From assembly GCF_019900845.1 (NCBI RefSeq), contig NZ_CP074570.1, forward strand, positions 3,162,001 to 3,226,000: a DNA stretch of 64,000 nucleotides. Direction: 5' to 3'. Below the pieces are notes generated by a model. The model worked only from the letters and a program-made list of their open reading frames with translations, made no database searches and was not told the origin of the DNA. Every line of letters starts with the position of its first letter. The first letter of the stretch is position 1. The position numbers were made by a program, and so were the translations under genes. Shown in pieces: positions 29,701 to 35,065 of the stretch. This stretch comes from Paraneptunicella aestuarii (GTDB lineage Bacteria; Pseudomonadota; Gammaproteobacteria; Enterobacterales; Alteromonadaceae).

Positions 29701-31100
29701 AAATTACCAATGTATTCCTGCAAGTTTTCGCTGTTACGCGCAGAAACAGGCACAGCTACCGCTTTTTCCACTTTAGTGGCTTTCTTGCGTTCAGCCGGAA
29801 TGTATTCTTCCAAAATAGCGAATGCGTTAGTACCGCCTACACCCAGGCTGTTCACCGCTGCGCGGCGCGGGGTTTTGCCCGCTTGCCACGGAATGGTTTT
29901 GCCATTCACATAGAAAGGTGATGTATCAAACTTGATACGAGGGTTCGGTGTTTCATAGTGCAAAGTGGGTGGAATTTGCGCATGTTTAAGCACTAATACG
30001 GCTTTGATAAATGCAGTAATACCCGCAGCGGCTTCCAAATGTCCAACGTTGCTTTTTACTGCACCCAATGCGGTGCTATTCGGTACCACTTCTTTGGTTT
30101 TAAAAGCCGACGCCAACGACTTCACTTCTTCCGGGTCGCCGACGTAGGTTCCGGTACCGTGAGTTTCGATGAAACCAATGGTATCAGGTTCAACGTCTGC
30201 CTTGATTAATGCGTCTTTAATACAGCGGATCTGGCCTTTGGCAGAACTCGCTGCATAGCTCATCTTGCCCTTACCGTCATTGTTAATGACTGTGCTTTTG
30301 ATGACTGCGTGAATGTTGTCTTGATCCCGAATCGCATGTTCGAGCTTTTTCAGCATGACCAAACCCAGACCACTACCAAATACTACGCCATCAGCGCCCG
30401 CATCAAAGGTTTTGACATGTCCGGATTTAGAAAAGATGTAGCCGTCGCGGTATTCATAGCCCTGAATATGTGGAACGCGAATAGTCACACCACCGGCTAA
30501 TGCCATATCGCATTCACCCTGCATCAAACTTAAGCAAGCTTGATGCACTGCAACCATAGAAGTTGAACAGGCGGTTTGTACCGTGATACTTGGGCCAATA
30601 AGATTGAGCTTATAAGAAACGTAGGTTGCCAAAAAGTCCTTATCGTTGCCCAAATGGGTAGGACTGGCAGTAATTTTTTCAAAGTGAGAATTGTGATTGA
30701 CGAAATGAGAAAAATAGCTGGTCGGCACCCCTCCAGAACCAGCAAACACGCCGACATTTTGTGGCGCATTAACCGCATAACCTGCATCTTCCAATGTTTC
30801 CCATGCACACTGCAAAAACAAGCGCAGTTGTGGATCCATTAATTCAGCTTCAATGGGTGGGATTTTGAAAAACGTCGGATCGAATTTATCAAAGTCGTCC
30901 AGAATTGGCGCGGCTTTGACATAGTTACTATCGGCTAAATCGGCTTCAGATACACCAGCATTTCTTAACTCCTCATCGGAAAGAGGAACAATGCTTTCCT
31001 TCCCTTCAATCAGGTTTTCCCAAAATTGAGAAATGCTGTTGGCACCTGGAAATTTGCCCGCCATACCTATAACGGCGATATCACTATTTTTCGTCTTCAT
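14727..31100 (-). CDS. PKS-C: giant trans-AT polyketide synthase (5457 aa)
   Basis: ATG at 31100 directly precedes the first KS. Order with rough residues: KS (1-430, Cys178 in QTACSTS), DH (634-920), KR (from 1182), C-methyltransferase (SAM motif GAGTGG near 1632), two near-identical ACPs (Ser near 1891 and 2012), KS (2117-2544), DH-like (2721-2997), three ECH/crotonase domains (3147-3847), four ACPs (Ser near 3957, 4105, 4253, 4398), KS (4517-4940), DH (5127-5417). No AT is present. The third ECH is very like BaeI/PksI, the decarboxylating ECH of beta-branching, with GGTK and QGHGIGGGW; the second lacks the Gly-rich oxyanion motif. The middle DH has lost its catalytic His. The four ACPs carry DSISSVTW, whose Trp marks beta-branching ACPs. 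With no loading module of its own, it probably takes its starter from the upstream ligase/ACP cassette. The final KS-DH continues with the KR-ACP of PKS-D. Confidence 0.96.
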   Translation of the reverse strand: MKTKNSDIAVIGMAGKFPGANSISQFWENLIEGKESIVPLSDEELRNAGVSEADLADSNYVKAAPILDDFDKFDPTFFKIPPIEAELMDPQLRLFLQCAWETLEDAGYAVNAPQNVGVFAGSGGVPTSYFSHFVNHNSHFEKITASPTHLGNDKDFLATYVSYKLNLIGPSITVQTACSTSMVAVHQACLSLMQGECDMALAGGVTIRVPHIQGYEYRDGYIFSKSGHVKTFDAGADGVVFGSGLGLVMLKKLEHAIRDQDNIHAVIKSTVINNDGKGKMSYAASSAKGQIRCIKDALIKADVEPDTIGFIETHGTGTYVGDPEEVKSLASAFKTKEVVPNSTALGAVKSNVGHLEAAAGITAFIKAVLVLKHAQIPPTLHYETPNPRIKFDTSPFYVNGKTIPWQAGKTPRRAAVNSLGVGGTNAFAILEEYIPAERKKATKVEKAVAVPVSARNSENLQEYIGNFVNFLATDKGVRTDISIEELAYTMQVGRVSMAERVLFNVTSVEELHQSMMNYLQGKPDSFCQLPVEGALKGDDKVDLLEDEDDAPALFKEFIKDGKQEELGNYWVNGTDLDWNFMYQDAKDPVHAFHRISLPTYCFTKDRYWIEDGFIDPAEAAKPVASHLPSQLHPLLHANTSDLTQQCYTSTFTGEEFFLDDHQVAAPGQASEKILPGVSYLEMARAAIENATASQGIAGTLQLRNVVWVQPIIVADKRDIQIALYGDDDNVQNLEFEVYSLDDKGNETIHCQGQASYVNAGVPGKLNIAQIKAQMNLGNIARNSVYQGFTQMGIHYGPAHQGIESIERGDRQLLGHLQLPESLAQDSNKYVLHPSVMDCALQVSIGFYGDMTQVPAQPALPFALESIDIFGSVNAETYAWVRYSPGSQPGAAIVKLDIDLCDPQGNVLAQLRGFSSRNLEAAKQGVASAQAVSTALASSAPAMAVAQAQANAQNDEPVALGGFKPGIQNLAPIWDPVAAEVLDAVDIAADAKLLLLGGNKAQLEWLKSQFPNTAQLKVPNNATVASIQKELANASFDQLVWIAPDLGAKAASDMIAAQQTGVINVFRTIKALLALDYESKDLQLTVITGNTQRVKEGEVNNPTHASVFGLIGSTAKEYPHWNIRLLDIESLESVAAQECLRLAWNPLGDGIAHRNGEWMSYRLARIYGLPEHAPAFKQNGVYVVVGGSGGLGEVWSRYMIEHFQANMIWLGRKAINADIQAKIDELGKLGGSSSKAPVYIQADAQNYNDLLKASKEIAKTHKKVDGVIHSAIVLLDQSLKQMEEDRFKASLNAKVDICVNMDKVFGKQDLDFMLFFSSMMAFTKSPGQSNYSAGCTFKDAFAQMLGQTHDYPIKTVNWGYWGNVGIVTDEYYTKRMAAQGVGSIEPEDGMQALETLIGSGVSQMAVIKALSTQAFDELTLTESITYYPETDALVLPTVQKTLKKQDTQERIGKLQGGLLTDPEMQPLAEEILAASLDKVGLFKGGKTTIDSLGLANKPARFYDRWLVSSIDYLQAHGFLSDKLEFKKPVKDLNALWQEWDSKKGAWVANPDLKAQSNLLEACLRGLPDVLSGKVLSTDIMFPDSSMHLVEGVYKGNALSDYYNEVLGETLAEVLKQKKAANEKAQIRILEIGAGTGGTTTKLLPHLQQYKDNVVEYCYTDLSKAFLMHAEEHYQPQFPAITTAIFNVSKPLVQTGIDANKYDVIVATNVLHATSNIRETLRTAKAAMKHNGILLLNELSNWSLFSHLTFGLLEGWWLYEDMPVRLEGTAALTPEHWRLVLENEGFDNLVFSIPGAHDLGQQVIAANSDGWIRQRIVETEKKAAPVQTAQANVQAAVPAQQVVQAAPAAVDVNSGAFREHCVTYFQKLVAETLKMKPNQIGVNQQFAEYGLDSILVVQLTNRLRKVFPDITSTLFFEVQSINGLVDYFTESKPEELKAVIGEVAPEALAVSVAASAPVAQVQAAPVAQAAFDINSVAFREHCVTYFQKLVAETLKMKPNQIGVAQQFAEYGLDSILVVQLTNRLRKVFPDITSTLFFEVQSINGLVDYFVESKPDELKAVIGEEVPEAIAVSAPVSSAPAPAVAAAATPAASTGRRGVRRGRMQPIQDVPATSSNNGLRTFDVAIIGLDGRYPQATHLHEFWQNLLDGKNCATEIPAERWDWQEYYDPMKGAPGKIYSKWGSFLTDIDKFDPLFFKISPKEAKQMDPQERVFLESCYHAIEDAGYTPYNLGDNEKIGVFAGVMNSRYLRQSLHYSVANRISYLFNYQGPSMAVDTACSSSLTAIHVALDSMFSGFTDIAIAGGVNLIIDAVHYQVLSEFTMLSEGNACKTFGANADGFVDSEGVGCIIMKPLDKAEQDGDHIYAVIKGTAINAGGKTNGYTVPNPVAQANLIAKAIDRAGIPADHISYIEAHGTGTALGDPIEIRGLTRAFSQTSKDKGFCAIGSLKSNIGHAESAAGIGGLTKVLLQMKHKKLVPSLHSEVFNPEIDFSQTPFVVQHNVSEWKRPTRNVNGKMQEIPRIAGISSFGAGGGNAHVIVQEYMGAVPAIQTSSSSTVIVPLSARIDAQLQQKAQDLLAFIEREQGNVDLASMAYTLQVGREALEERLAFLVNSVDELKQQLKAFVSGDESESEAFRGQVKKNKDTLALFVADADFQETLDKWVVNKKFSKLADLWVKGLDLDWSKFYQNAVRPQRISLPTYPFARDRYWVNLHAPTQTVVRVAADALHPLVHTNTSDLNQQSYSTTLNKSSSLLNSDLAGQKVLPASGYLEMARAAVELAAPAQEDSSRAVELHNVNWAQSFSVTGDESKVSIALFDRGRGQVDFEIYSINAGVDTVHAQGQAVFTANTALLQHDLALLNAQMKQGVLNSSAVYENFAANGLAVTPAYQSIQSLSLGSNQLLAELAVTDADNASAFVLHPGLIDGAIQAAAVMLGNAQVVPHAIQSVRIYSPVSQNDGQSATAWVRYGQRTLSDVGVDIDILDASGNVCVQIMGAQYQVAAQAVHVAQAAQTVVETAPAIEAPAVEATTTEVASKPVISLDSASAQVTAPAPTIAKVETQRQPSSTAFTSNLFVADEAGDKDASDNVSPLAETAHLEEIKPQDNIQKPIIKLIDKTVESNEQAGSLTKPIIKLIEFSRSSVSGKTVSTESFVTLHDHADGVFTIEIAGGELTEAVVDQFNQALAAAKKTNAVKAVLVKSTANTWLTGNRAQLNNAVKGQLTANLANFPYPVIAVAKGDVTGGGFVLAALCDFLILSDAAKVQFTDVDQGIFPSSAEGLLFVERFGASKADDIMYYTSKGYTGAELKAKSWNTPVVAANDVDAYADKLAKTMSGMPQKALNLLKQRLAGKVNDAAKALAEEAVLSVDNAKAVKFGITTSSRHFDIKTHANGVLEIRAVVRPKAAMPNFATQLSDIMGQIHDDSGVKAVVFSSDYHNFLPDSAVSAKPETVELLQSVFRDAPVPVIAAIESNAHGNSFLVAQSADAILYSLECNFTIAGALAEPSSAKAAAALLPYRLGTDFGREILLSGQEYTGETLAKRVNVVPRADIVATANAIADAWSKFPFSTLKAWKLASSAELKAKLDAKPEWKTVEYNAAELPKVAHKVTLQSKVVTATAHPDGVLLVELADKDAKNMFSPDFVAGVMEVFEHIEASSAYKAVVLTGYDNYFASGGTKDSLLAIQEGKAKFTDTNIYHLAMACKVPVIAAMQGHGIGGGWTLGMFADFLMFGAESKYLSPYMGYGFTPGAGSTFVFPHQIGLDLARETMFTAREHSGKELQAKGMLFPVAPRKEVVNAAIELAHKIAKLDYSILVGVKHQLTANLHAQVSDTYERELAMHDETFVGQDAALSQIQGQFNAGADTGADTSTKATAPTNLAKPKISLGMPEAAPSAPANTVKPVTLSVPVQAAPVTASATPVAPAKAVELKLPEVTAVLRSMLAEELHMNESDVDPDTQFIDLGLDSISSVTWVRKINDEYGTDIEAPKVYSHPTLNQFARFVKGEAEKQSTAPVAAPAVALETPAPAAVVVDTPRVNLVSPTVNQQVTGVSAPASAPVSAPLSAAPVASQKASAATLDLSKVLATIKALLAQELHMEESDVDVDTQFIDLGLDSISSVTWVRHINEEYGTHIEAPKVYSYPTLNQFSRYVKEQAEKVAAPSASAPAAPAPQATVENDTVSRANLVSPGVTQQVSGTSVAPAPVAAPVSKPVAAAAPATTAQRVVDALPTVTAKLRALLAEELHMEESDVDADTQFIDLGLDSISSVTWVRKINDEYGTDIEAPKVYSYPTLNQFARFVKEQAEKSGAVSATSAAPVQAVAPAEQARATLVSPVVSQQVTQQVTQQVTGTAPAPVQAAPVTKTVTTTRAVDALPAVTAKLKGLLAEELHMNESDIDPDTQFIDLGLDSISSVTWVRKINDEYGTNIEAPKVYSYPTLNQFAAFVKGLAEQQGSLPVSTETVVVSQIENEPVSVVQSAPAAQAVYQAPEAAPVAATSVVTSSKQLKSWRTAGKARQDKSIVSQFEPIAVIGMAGQFPMANNIDEFWENLATGRNCITEIPADRWDINRYYEPNITPGKTNSRYMGSLQEYDLFDTMFFNIMPVETEAMAPEQRLFLQTCWQALENAGINPQSLSGSKTGVFVGAGANDYQQMSLETVLSAQGFTGGANAILSARLAYFLNLQGPCMPIDTACSSSLVAISQACESLATGSADMVITGGVAVMASPTMHIMCSQTGMLSPDGRCYTFDHRANGFVPGEAVGAIILKRLSDAERDNDNIQGVIRGWGLNQDGKTNGITAPNPEQQAALLKDVYTRFNIDPGHIQLIEAHGTGTPLGDPIEIEGLMKSFTALTDRKNYCALGSAKSNMGHCLWAAGISGFIKLMLSIKNKQLPPTINFEQLNEMIDLDDSPFFVNDTLQDWNVLPGELRQAAVSSFGFSGTNAHVVVSEYVPAVASKSDVAVVTDDGKYAIPLSARDSDDSERLIERAKDLLTYIEENESVDLVSMSYTLQVGREPMDDRLAFMVSSVAELKTKLQNWIAGKKGIEGCYRGNVIKHREGLSVINQDPEMKESLINNWLANENISKLLEMWVKGLNFNWNKLYGESKPERICLPGYPFAKDRYWIDAPEALRGYRKAGQANLLENLHPLLHSNTSDFSQQRYTSVFSGDEFFLRDHLIRSASNQPQKVLPAVAYLEMSRIAIELAAGGMPEDCVLEMHNMVWAQPIVVNDSKEVSIELELDDDGHVEFEVFSADGDDEVVHYQGKAVFSGDTSGETLDLGKLRGKMGAGVVGAAQCYDILTHMGLLYGPAHQGIKNIYRGDREILADLRLPGVIDDSNEEYVMNPSLMDSALQASIGLFEDLVHIPENPSIPFALDSIRVLAPCTQDMVAWVRYSPGSEPGDSITRLDVDLCDAQGNVCVQIQGFTARALESDIGRAGAVDHSASFDDAFYEELVDNILENDMSVDDAVELG
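14850..24750 (-). repeat. First copy of the ~9.9 kb duplicated PKS block
   Basis: Counterpart of 2900-12760. It holds KS (24750-23470), DH-like (22940-22110), three ECH domains (21660-19560), four ACPs, KS (17550-16280) and DH (15720-14850), all inside PKS-C. Confidence 0.85.
17780..19340 (-). repeat. Array of four tandem ACP domains in PKS-C
   Basis: Four carrier domains with Ser codons near 19231, 18787, 18343 and 17908, a period of 435-444 bases. Each carries GLDSISSVTW with the beta-branching Trp. They follow directly on three ECH domains. The linkers contain short repeated segments around VSPxVxQQVxG, including a tandem QQVT run near 18091-18125. Confidence 0.95.
24930..25545 (-). repeat. 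Near-identical ACP doublet in PKS-C module 1
   Basis: Two ACPs with Ser codons near 25429 and 25066, 363 bases apart. From REHCVTYFQKL to DYFxESKP the proteins differ at only one or two positions, which suggests recent duplication or gene conversion. They use YGLDSILVVQL and lack the beta-branching Trp, unlike the four-fold arrays. Confidence 0.93.
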
Positions 31101-31164
31101 CTGTTTCTCATGCTCTTAGGATTTTCACAACGCTTCCTTGGAGGGAATCATCTCACTTCAAAAG

Positions 31165-31182
31165 GCAATCCAGATGGATTGC
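31165..31182 (-). other. Small hairpin in the PKS-C leader
   Basis: GCAATCC and GGATTGC around a 4-base loop, followed on the minus strand by CCTTTTG, 64 bases upstream of the PKS-C ATG. It could be a weak terminator or a leader structure. Confidence 0.35.
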
Positions 31183-31280
31183 AAAACCTGATCTGATTGA
31201 GAAAAAATGACTTTATAGGCAACAACGTAGGGTGAGCATGAATGACAATTAAGGCTGACGGAAGGCACAAGAATACTCTC

Positions 31281-31302
31281 GGGTGAGAGCCCCCTCTCAC
31301 CC
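31281..31302 (-). terminator. GC-rich 9-bp hairpin before PKS-C
   Basis: GGGTGAGAG and CTCTCACCC flank a CCCC loop, about 140 bases after the discrete ACP stop. It is GC-rich and perfect but lacks a T run, so it may attenuate read-through into PKS-C. Confidence 0.45.
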
Positions 31303-31442
31303 AAACACAAACCCAAAGTAATAGCAATTGTGCAGTTGTTTTCTTATCGCCACTCCGTGAAACGTCTATTTTGTCGATTCAGGGGCGGTTGCGCTTATTA
31401 TTATTGTCTAATTCAGATCAGGTTGATTTTCATCAATCTGGA

Positions 31443-31712
31443 TTAAGCACTTTTTTCCAGACTCTTTGCATATACTTTGCAAAGATCTTTAATTGTTCTG
31501 ATATCAGTAATCATCACATCTTCATCTTCAAATGGGTCGATGCCGAATACTTCTTCCAGATTCGCGATCAAGGCAGCCACACCCAATGAGGTGAAACCCA
31601 AATCGTCAACAATTTCCTGGCTGTCTTTCAAATCAGGCAGATTAAGGTCTTGAGTAGCTGCAACTTCTTGAATTACTGCGATGATTTTTTCTTTTACTTC
31701 AGTGCTGTTCAT
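31443..31712 (-). CDS. Discrete acyl carrier protein
   Basis: An 89-residue stand-alone carrier protein of normal ACP length. The phosphopantetheine site is GFTSLG with Ser42; the usual Asp before this Ser is Thr. The rest is the expected acidic helical bundle. A clear GGAGA Shine-Dalgarno site precedes ATG 31712, and the gene starts 13 bases after the reductase stop, so the ligase, reductase and ACP are probably co-transcribed and act together. Most likely it carries the starter activated by the ligase to the first KS of PKS-C. It could instead be the donor ACP of a beta-branching cassette, but no HMG synthase or decarboxylating KS is next to it, so I favour priming. Confidence 0.9.
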   Translation of the reverse strand: MNSTEVKEKIIAVIQEVAATQDLNLPDLKDSQEIVDDLGFTSLGVAALIANLEEVFGIDPFEDEDVMITDIRTIKDLCKVYAKSLEKSA

Positions 31713-31725
31713 TTCAATTCTCCAA

Positions 31726-32463
31726 TTAAACTGTTAATCCGCCGTCGACAACGAAAGTTTGTCCGGTCATGAATTTGGCTTGGTCTGACAATAGGTAGGT
31801 AACAACATCAGATACATCATCAACAGTACCCAAACGACCCAGAGGAGTTTGACGGATGATGCGCGCCTTTTGCTTGTCGGTAAGTTGGTCAGTCATGTCA
31901 GTTTCCATGAAGCCCGGTGCAACCGAGTTAACACGAATACCCATGCTGCCCAATTCTTTGGAAAGGCTGCGAGTGAAGCCATCCATTGCCGCTTTGGTTG
32001 CGCTGTATGCCGCAACACCTTTATAGCCACGAATACCAACGATAGAAGAAATGTTGATGATAACGCCGAAGTTAGCCACCATCATTTGCTTGGCAACCAT
32101 TTGAGAAAGGCGAATTGTGCCTTCCAGGTTAACGGTCAACATTCTGGAAATGTCGTCGCCTTTTTGCGTCGTCAACAAACCTTCGTTTGCCATGCCCGCA
32201 CTGTTGATCAAGTAACCAACACGCCCAAAGGCTTCACGAACACTACGCAAGAATTGAGACAGCTTTTTGCTGTCAGACACGTCAACCGCTTCCCAGTACA
32301 ATTTGCCTTCGTACTCTTTCATCAGGCTTTCAAGATTTGGGGTGCTCTTACGGCTGAAAGTTGCAACATAATAGCCTTCGGCTAATAGTTTCTTGGCGAT
32401 GGCGAACCCCAACCCTTTACTGCCACCACTAATGACAACGACTTTTTTGCTTGAATCGACCAC
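31726..32463 (-). CDS. FabG-type 3-oxoacyl-ACP reductase (SDR)
   Basis: A 245-residue classical short-chain dehydrogenase. It shows the NAD(P)H-binding motif GGSKGLG near residue 14, the NSAG motif, a catalytic Ser in NISSIVG and the YSATK Tyr-Lys pair, followed by NSVAPGFMETDM, which is typical of FabG. The start is GTG at 32463, preceded by GGAG at suitable spacing; the next in-frame Met lies well inside the fold. It sits between the acyl ligase and the discrete ACP, so it probably reduces a beta-keto (or other keto) group on that ACP during starter formation. Tailoring of the released product is an alternative. Family assignment is firm; substrate is unknown. Confidence 0.9.
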   Translation of the reverse strand: MVDSSKKVVVISGGSKGLGFAIAKKLLAEGYYVATFSRKSTPNLESLMKEYEGKLYWEAVDVSDSKKLSQFLRSVREAFGRVGYLINSAGMANEGLLTTQKGDDISRMLTVNLEGTIRLSQMVAKQMMVANFGVIINISSIVGIRGYKGVAAYSATKAAMDGFTRSLSKELGSMGIRVNSVAPGFMETDMTDQLTDKQKARIIRQTPLGRLGTVDDVSDVVTYLLSDQAKFMTGQTFVVDGGLTV

Positions 32464-32532
32464 TTGCTCGCTCCACTTGTTCTTTAAATTTACAATTCGC
32501 TGCTTAAATTCGTAATACCGACAACCGAGCCA

Positions 32533-33918
32533 TTAAGCTGGCTGGCTGTTCTCTTTGGTTTTACGGATCTTCTTGAATCGATTACCTACCACGTTGTCAT
32601 CTTTCGCAATGGTGATAAGGCGTGGCACTTTGAAAGGCGCTAAATTGGCCGTACAAAGGTCGGTAATACGCTTTTTGAAAGCCACAGGTTCTTCTTCATG
32701 TTCCAACACGAATTCAGCCCATACCATTTGTCCAGTAACCGGGCTTTTCTTGGCTTTTACGATAACGTCTTTGACGTTTTCCTGTTCCAACAAGAAACTT
32801 TCTACTTCGATGGGGTAAACCTTCTCACCCGCAACGTTAATGATTTCAGATTCACGTCCCAGAATGCGGAAGTATTCGCCGTCCACTTCGACTTTGTCAC
32901 CTGTGTTGTACCAGCCTTCATCATCGAACGGGCTTGGTGCATTCAGATAACCCAGCATGGACTGCTTACTCTTGATCCACAGAACGTCATCAACCACTTT
33001 CAATTCAAAGCCAGGGCCGCCGATCTTCATCCAGCGAGAAGAGTTGTCTTTGGATTTAGTGGCCAAAATACCCAGCTCAGACAAACCATAGGTTTGTTTC
33101 AAAGTAACGTCAGGCATGATCTTGTTAATGCCATTCAAGGTTGAATTTGGCATTACTTCTGTACCGTAGGTGACTACTTTCAGAGAAGAGAAGTCGTAGT
33201 GCTCATACATTTTGGACATCAACAACATGGTCAGGAATGAAGGGGTCGTTGGTAACAACTCAACCTGGAATTCCTGAATGCAGTGACAGATGTCTTTCGC
33301 CTGACGAGAGGGAGAAGTCACGATAGTTCCGCCATTGAACATAACGGCGAACAAGGTATTGATACCACCGATATGATCCAGCTTCAGGAACAACAAGGTT
33401 CTGAAAGAAGGGCGAACTTTGTCTGAATATTTTTCAACCATACGCTGGTAATCCAGCAATACAGCTTTGCTCTTACCTGTCGTACCCGATGTATAGATCA
33501 CGAAGCCAGCTTTGCCTTCATTCACCAGAGGCGCCATTAATTCGTGAACGTCGGCGTTGCCACCAGAAACATCTTCACAGGTGACAGTGTCCGGATTGAT
33601 ATTGTTCAAATCGGTCACAGTCAATAATTTGGTTGCACAGGCGACTTCCAGACGTTCGCCGAAATCAGCGCGATCGTCTTCTGATAAAGGAATAACAATA
33701 CAGCCTGTTTCAATCAGTGCTTGTAGCAAAGCTACGGTGTCAATGTGGTAATCAGACACTAAACCGACGCGGTCACCGGTTTTAATACCCCATGATTGAA
33801 TCGCTGCCAACCAGTTGTCTACATTGTTAGTAAACTCGGCGTACGTAACAGAGCCGGATGCATTAACTGCAATTAATTTGTCATCGAACTGTTGAAGTCG
33901 TTCTCTTACCCAATTCAT
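32533..33918 (-). CDS. Acyl-CoA/acyl-ACP ligase (AMP-forming)
   Basis: A 461-residue adenylate-forming enzyme. Visible motifs are the P-loop-like YTSGTTGKSKA, TYGLSELG, YNTGDKVE, the hinge GRESEIINVAGEKVYP and the C-terminal catalytic Lys region NRFKKIRKT, so both N- and C-terminal subdomains look intact. It is somewhat shorter than typical fatty acyl-CoA ligases, in the range of stand-alone ligases that load carrier proteins. A good AAGGA site precedes ATG 33918. A reductase gene and a discrete ACP follow, a cassette that would activate a free acid with ATP, transfer it to the ACP and offer it to PKS-C. The acid cannot be read from the sequence; aromatic, short-chain and fatty acids are all possible. 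Confidence 0.88.
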   Translation of the reverse strand: MNWVRERLQQFDDKLIAVNASGSVTYAEFTNNVDNWLAAIQSWGIKTGDRVGLVSDYHIDTVALLQALIETGCIVIPLSEDDRADFGERLEVACATKLLTVTDLNNINPDTVTCEDVSGGNADVHELMAPLVNEGKAGFVIYTSGTTGKSKAVLLDYQRMVEKYSDKVRPSFRTLLFLKLDHIGGINTLFAVMFNGGTIVTSPSRQAKDICHCIQEFQVELLPTTPSFLTMLLMSKMYEHYDFSSLKVVTYGTEVMPNSTLNGINKIMPDVTLKQTYGLSELGILATKSKDNSSRWMKIGGPGFELKVVDDVLWIKSKQSMLGYLNAPSPFDDEGWYNTGDKVEVDGEYFRILGRESEIINVAGEKVYPIEVESFLLEQENVKDVIVKAKKSPVTGQMVWAEFVLEHEEEPVAFKKRITDLCTANLAPFKVPRLITIAKDDNVVGNRFKKIRKTKENSQPA

Positions 33919-33969
33919 GTTTTGATCCTTAATTTTTCAGCTTCGTTTACGCCGTTTAATCAAAATACA

Positions 33970-34000
33970 CAGTGAACCGGTCATCGATTCTGGTTCACTG
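33970..34000 (-). terminator. Second hairpin between DUF4386 and ligase genes
   Basis: A 9-bp inverted repeat, CAGTGAACC and GGTTCACTG, with a 13-base loop. On the minus strand it is followed by TGTATTTTG, a short T run. With the neighbouring hairpin it may end the accessory transcript before the ligase gene. Confidence 0.45.
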
Positions 34001-34019
34001 ACTCATGAAACCAGTGTGA

Positions 34020-34059
34020 GTGAGCGACATTCGATTCAACATCCGGGAATGTCGCTCAC
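34020..34059 (-). terminator. Perfect 13-bp hairpin after the DUF4386 gene
   Basis: GTGAGCGACATTC and GAATGTCGCTCAC are separated by 14 bases, 42 bases after the stop codon. No T run follows directly, but a second hairpin lies just beyond, at 33970-34000. Confidence 0.45.
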
Positions 34060-34101
34060 CCCCGGCGTTACAAACGCAACGCCACAGGTGTGCTTTTATG
34101 C

Positions 34102-34836
34102 TTATGCAGCAACAGGTACAGCTTGACCTTTAGGCGTGTTAGCGCCTTTGAACAACAACCACAAACCTAATGGGATTTCATAGAAAGTAGGTGCCCACAG
34201 GATGTCCATTGTTTCTTTGGTGATGATGTTGGTTGCTTGCAGCGGCAATCCGAAGAAAACGATGATTGACGCGAAGAAGCAGAACGCACACACCCAGCGA
34301 GGTAGTGAAGGTTGTTGTGCTTTGTAGAACAAGGCAAAGAACATGGCATTACCCAAACAGAAGAAGAAAGAAGCAACGATTAAGCCCATTCTTTCAAACT
34401 CAAGCAAAAGGTGAGCAACAGGGAAGTAAGAAGCTTTGTCACCTGCGGCAGCCGCAGCGTAGTTGTTTGCAATTTCAGTCAAATAGATAGAACTTAATTC
34501 CGCAGTACCCGCCATTGCAGTTTCTACAGAACGAAGTACCAATGCCATCAAGGCCAAACCGAAGAATTTACGGTCAGCACGGATCAACAATAGGAATAGT
34601 GAAGTTGCAAAAATTAAGGTAGCAACTTTAGATGCAAATTTTGCAGTCCAGGCAATAAAGCCTACATCTGGATTATCTGCAATGTTTTGTAGTGTTGTTG
34701 CAATGTCATCAGCTTTCAAGAAGTCCCACTGCCAGGCAACCATGGCATAAGGTACGATAACAATCAACAGCGCCAATCCCGTAATTCTCCACACCAAATC
34801 ATCCGATATTATTTGGTTTTGAACATTTGAGCTCAT
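34102..34836 (-). CDS. DUF4386-like multi-pass membrane protein
   Basis: A 244-residue protein with about six hydrophobic helices, for example residues 18-36, 65-85, 90-107, 150-172, 180-200 and 215-230. The pattern, including an early WRITGLALLIVIV helix and a conserved SVETAMAG loop, matches the DUF4386 family, whose function is unknown. GAGGTG precedes ATG 34836. It lies downstream of the START-domain gene with a terminator-like hairpin between them, and upstream of the ligase with two more hairpins between. A role in export, self-resistance or anchoring lipophilic tailoring enzymes is possible, but I see no transporter motif or catalytic residues. Membrane location is well supported; function is not. 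Confidence 0.75.
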   Translation of the reverse strand: MSSNVQNQIISDDLVWRITGLALLIVIVPYAMVAWQWDFLKADDIATTLQNIADNPDVGFIAWTAKFASKVATLIFATSLFLLLIRADRKFFGLALMALVLRSVETAMAGTAELSSIYLTEIANNYAAAAAGDKASYFPVAHLLLEFERMGLIVASFFFCLGNAMFFALFYKAQQPSLPRWVCAFCFFASIIVFFGLPLQATNIITKETMDILWAPTFYEIPLGLWLLFKGANTPKGQAVPVAA

Positions 34837-35000
34837 TTAATCACCTCAAGGTTAACGTTTTTTAAAAATCTTATTTAGGCAGTGCTGGTCAATCACTAAA
34901 CGGGTCAATTACCAAACTGGTTAATCACTAAACCGTTTTCTAACCTCCTGACACAGTAAAATGGATTCAGGGAATCCATCTATTTCCACTGCCCTTCAAA

Positions 35001-35049
35001 AATCGGATGTTCCCTAAGCGATTGCTGTATAAAAAGGGAACATCCGATT
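35001..35049 (-). terminator. Candidate intrinsic terminator after the START gene
   Basis: A perfect 15-bp inverted repeat (AATCGGATGTTCCCT and its complement) around a 19-base loop begins 16 bases after the START-gene stop. A five-T run follows on the minus strand. It would end or weaken transcription before the DUF4386 gene. Confidence 0.6.
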
Positions 35050-35065
35050 AGAGTTTTCGATTTAT

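Larger units (their letters stand above)
31101..31442. other. 342-base gap between discrete ACP and PKS-C
   Basis: Non-coding. It contains two inverted repeats, at 31281-31302 (9 bp around CCCC) and 31165-31182 (7 bp). There is no convincing open frame or strong promoter. The PKS-C leader near 31110-31140 has only weak Shine-Dalgarno candidates. Confidence 0.7.

Noticed and set aside
29517..29921. Plus-strand frames of 100-200 codons inside the PKS genes
   Set aside because: They lie antisense to conserved PKS domains and have no domain signals; such shadows are common opposite long coding regions.
31443..31712. Discrete ACP as the donor ACP of an HMG-synthase cassette
   Set aside because: No HMG synthase or decarboxylating KS is adjacent, and the ligase/reductase neighbours suit starter priming better.
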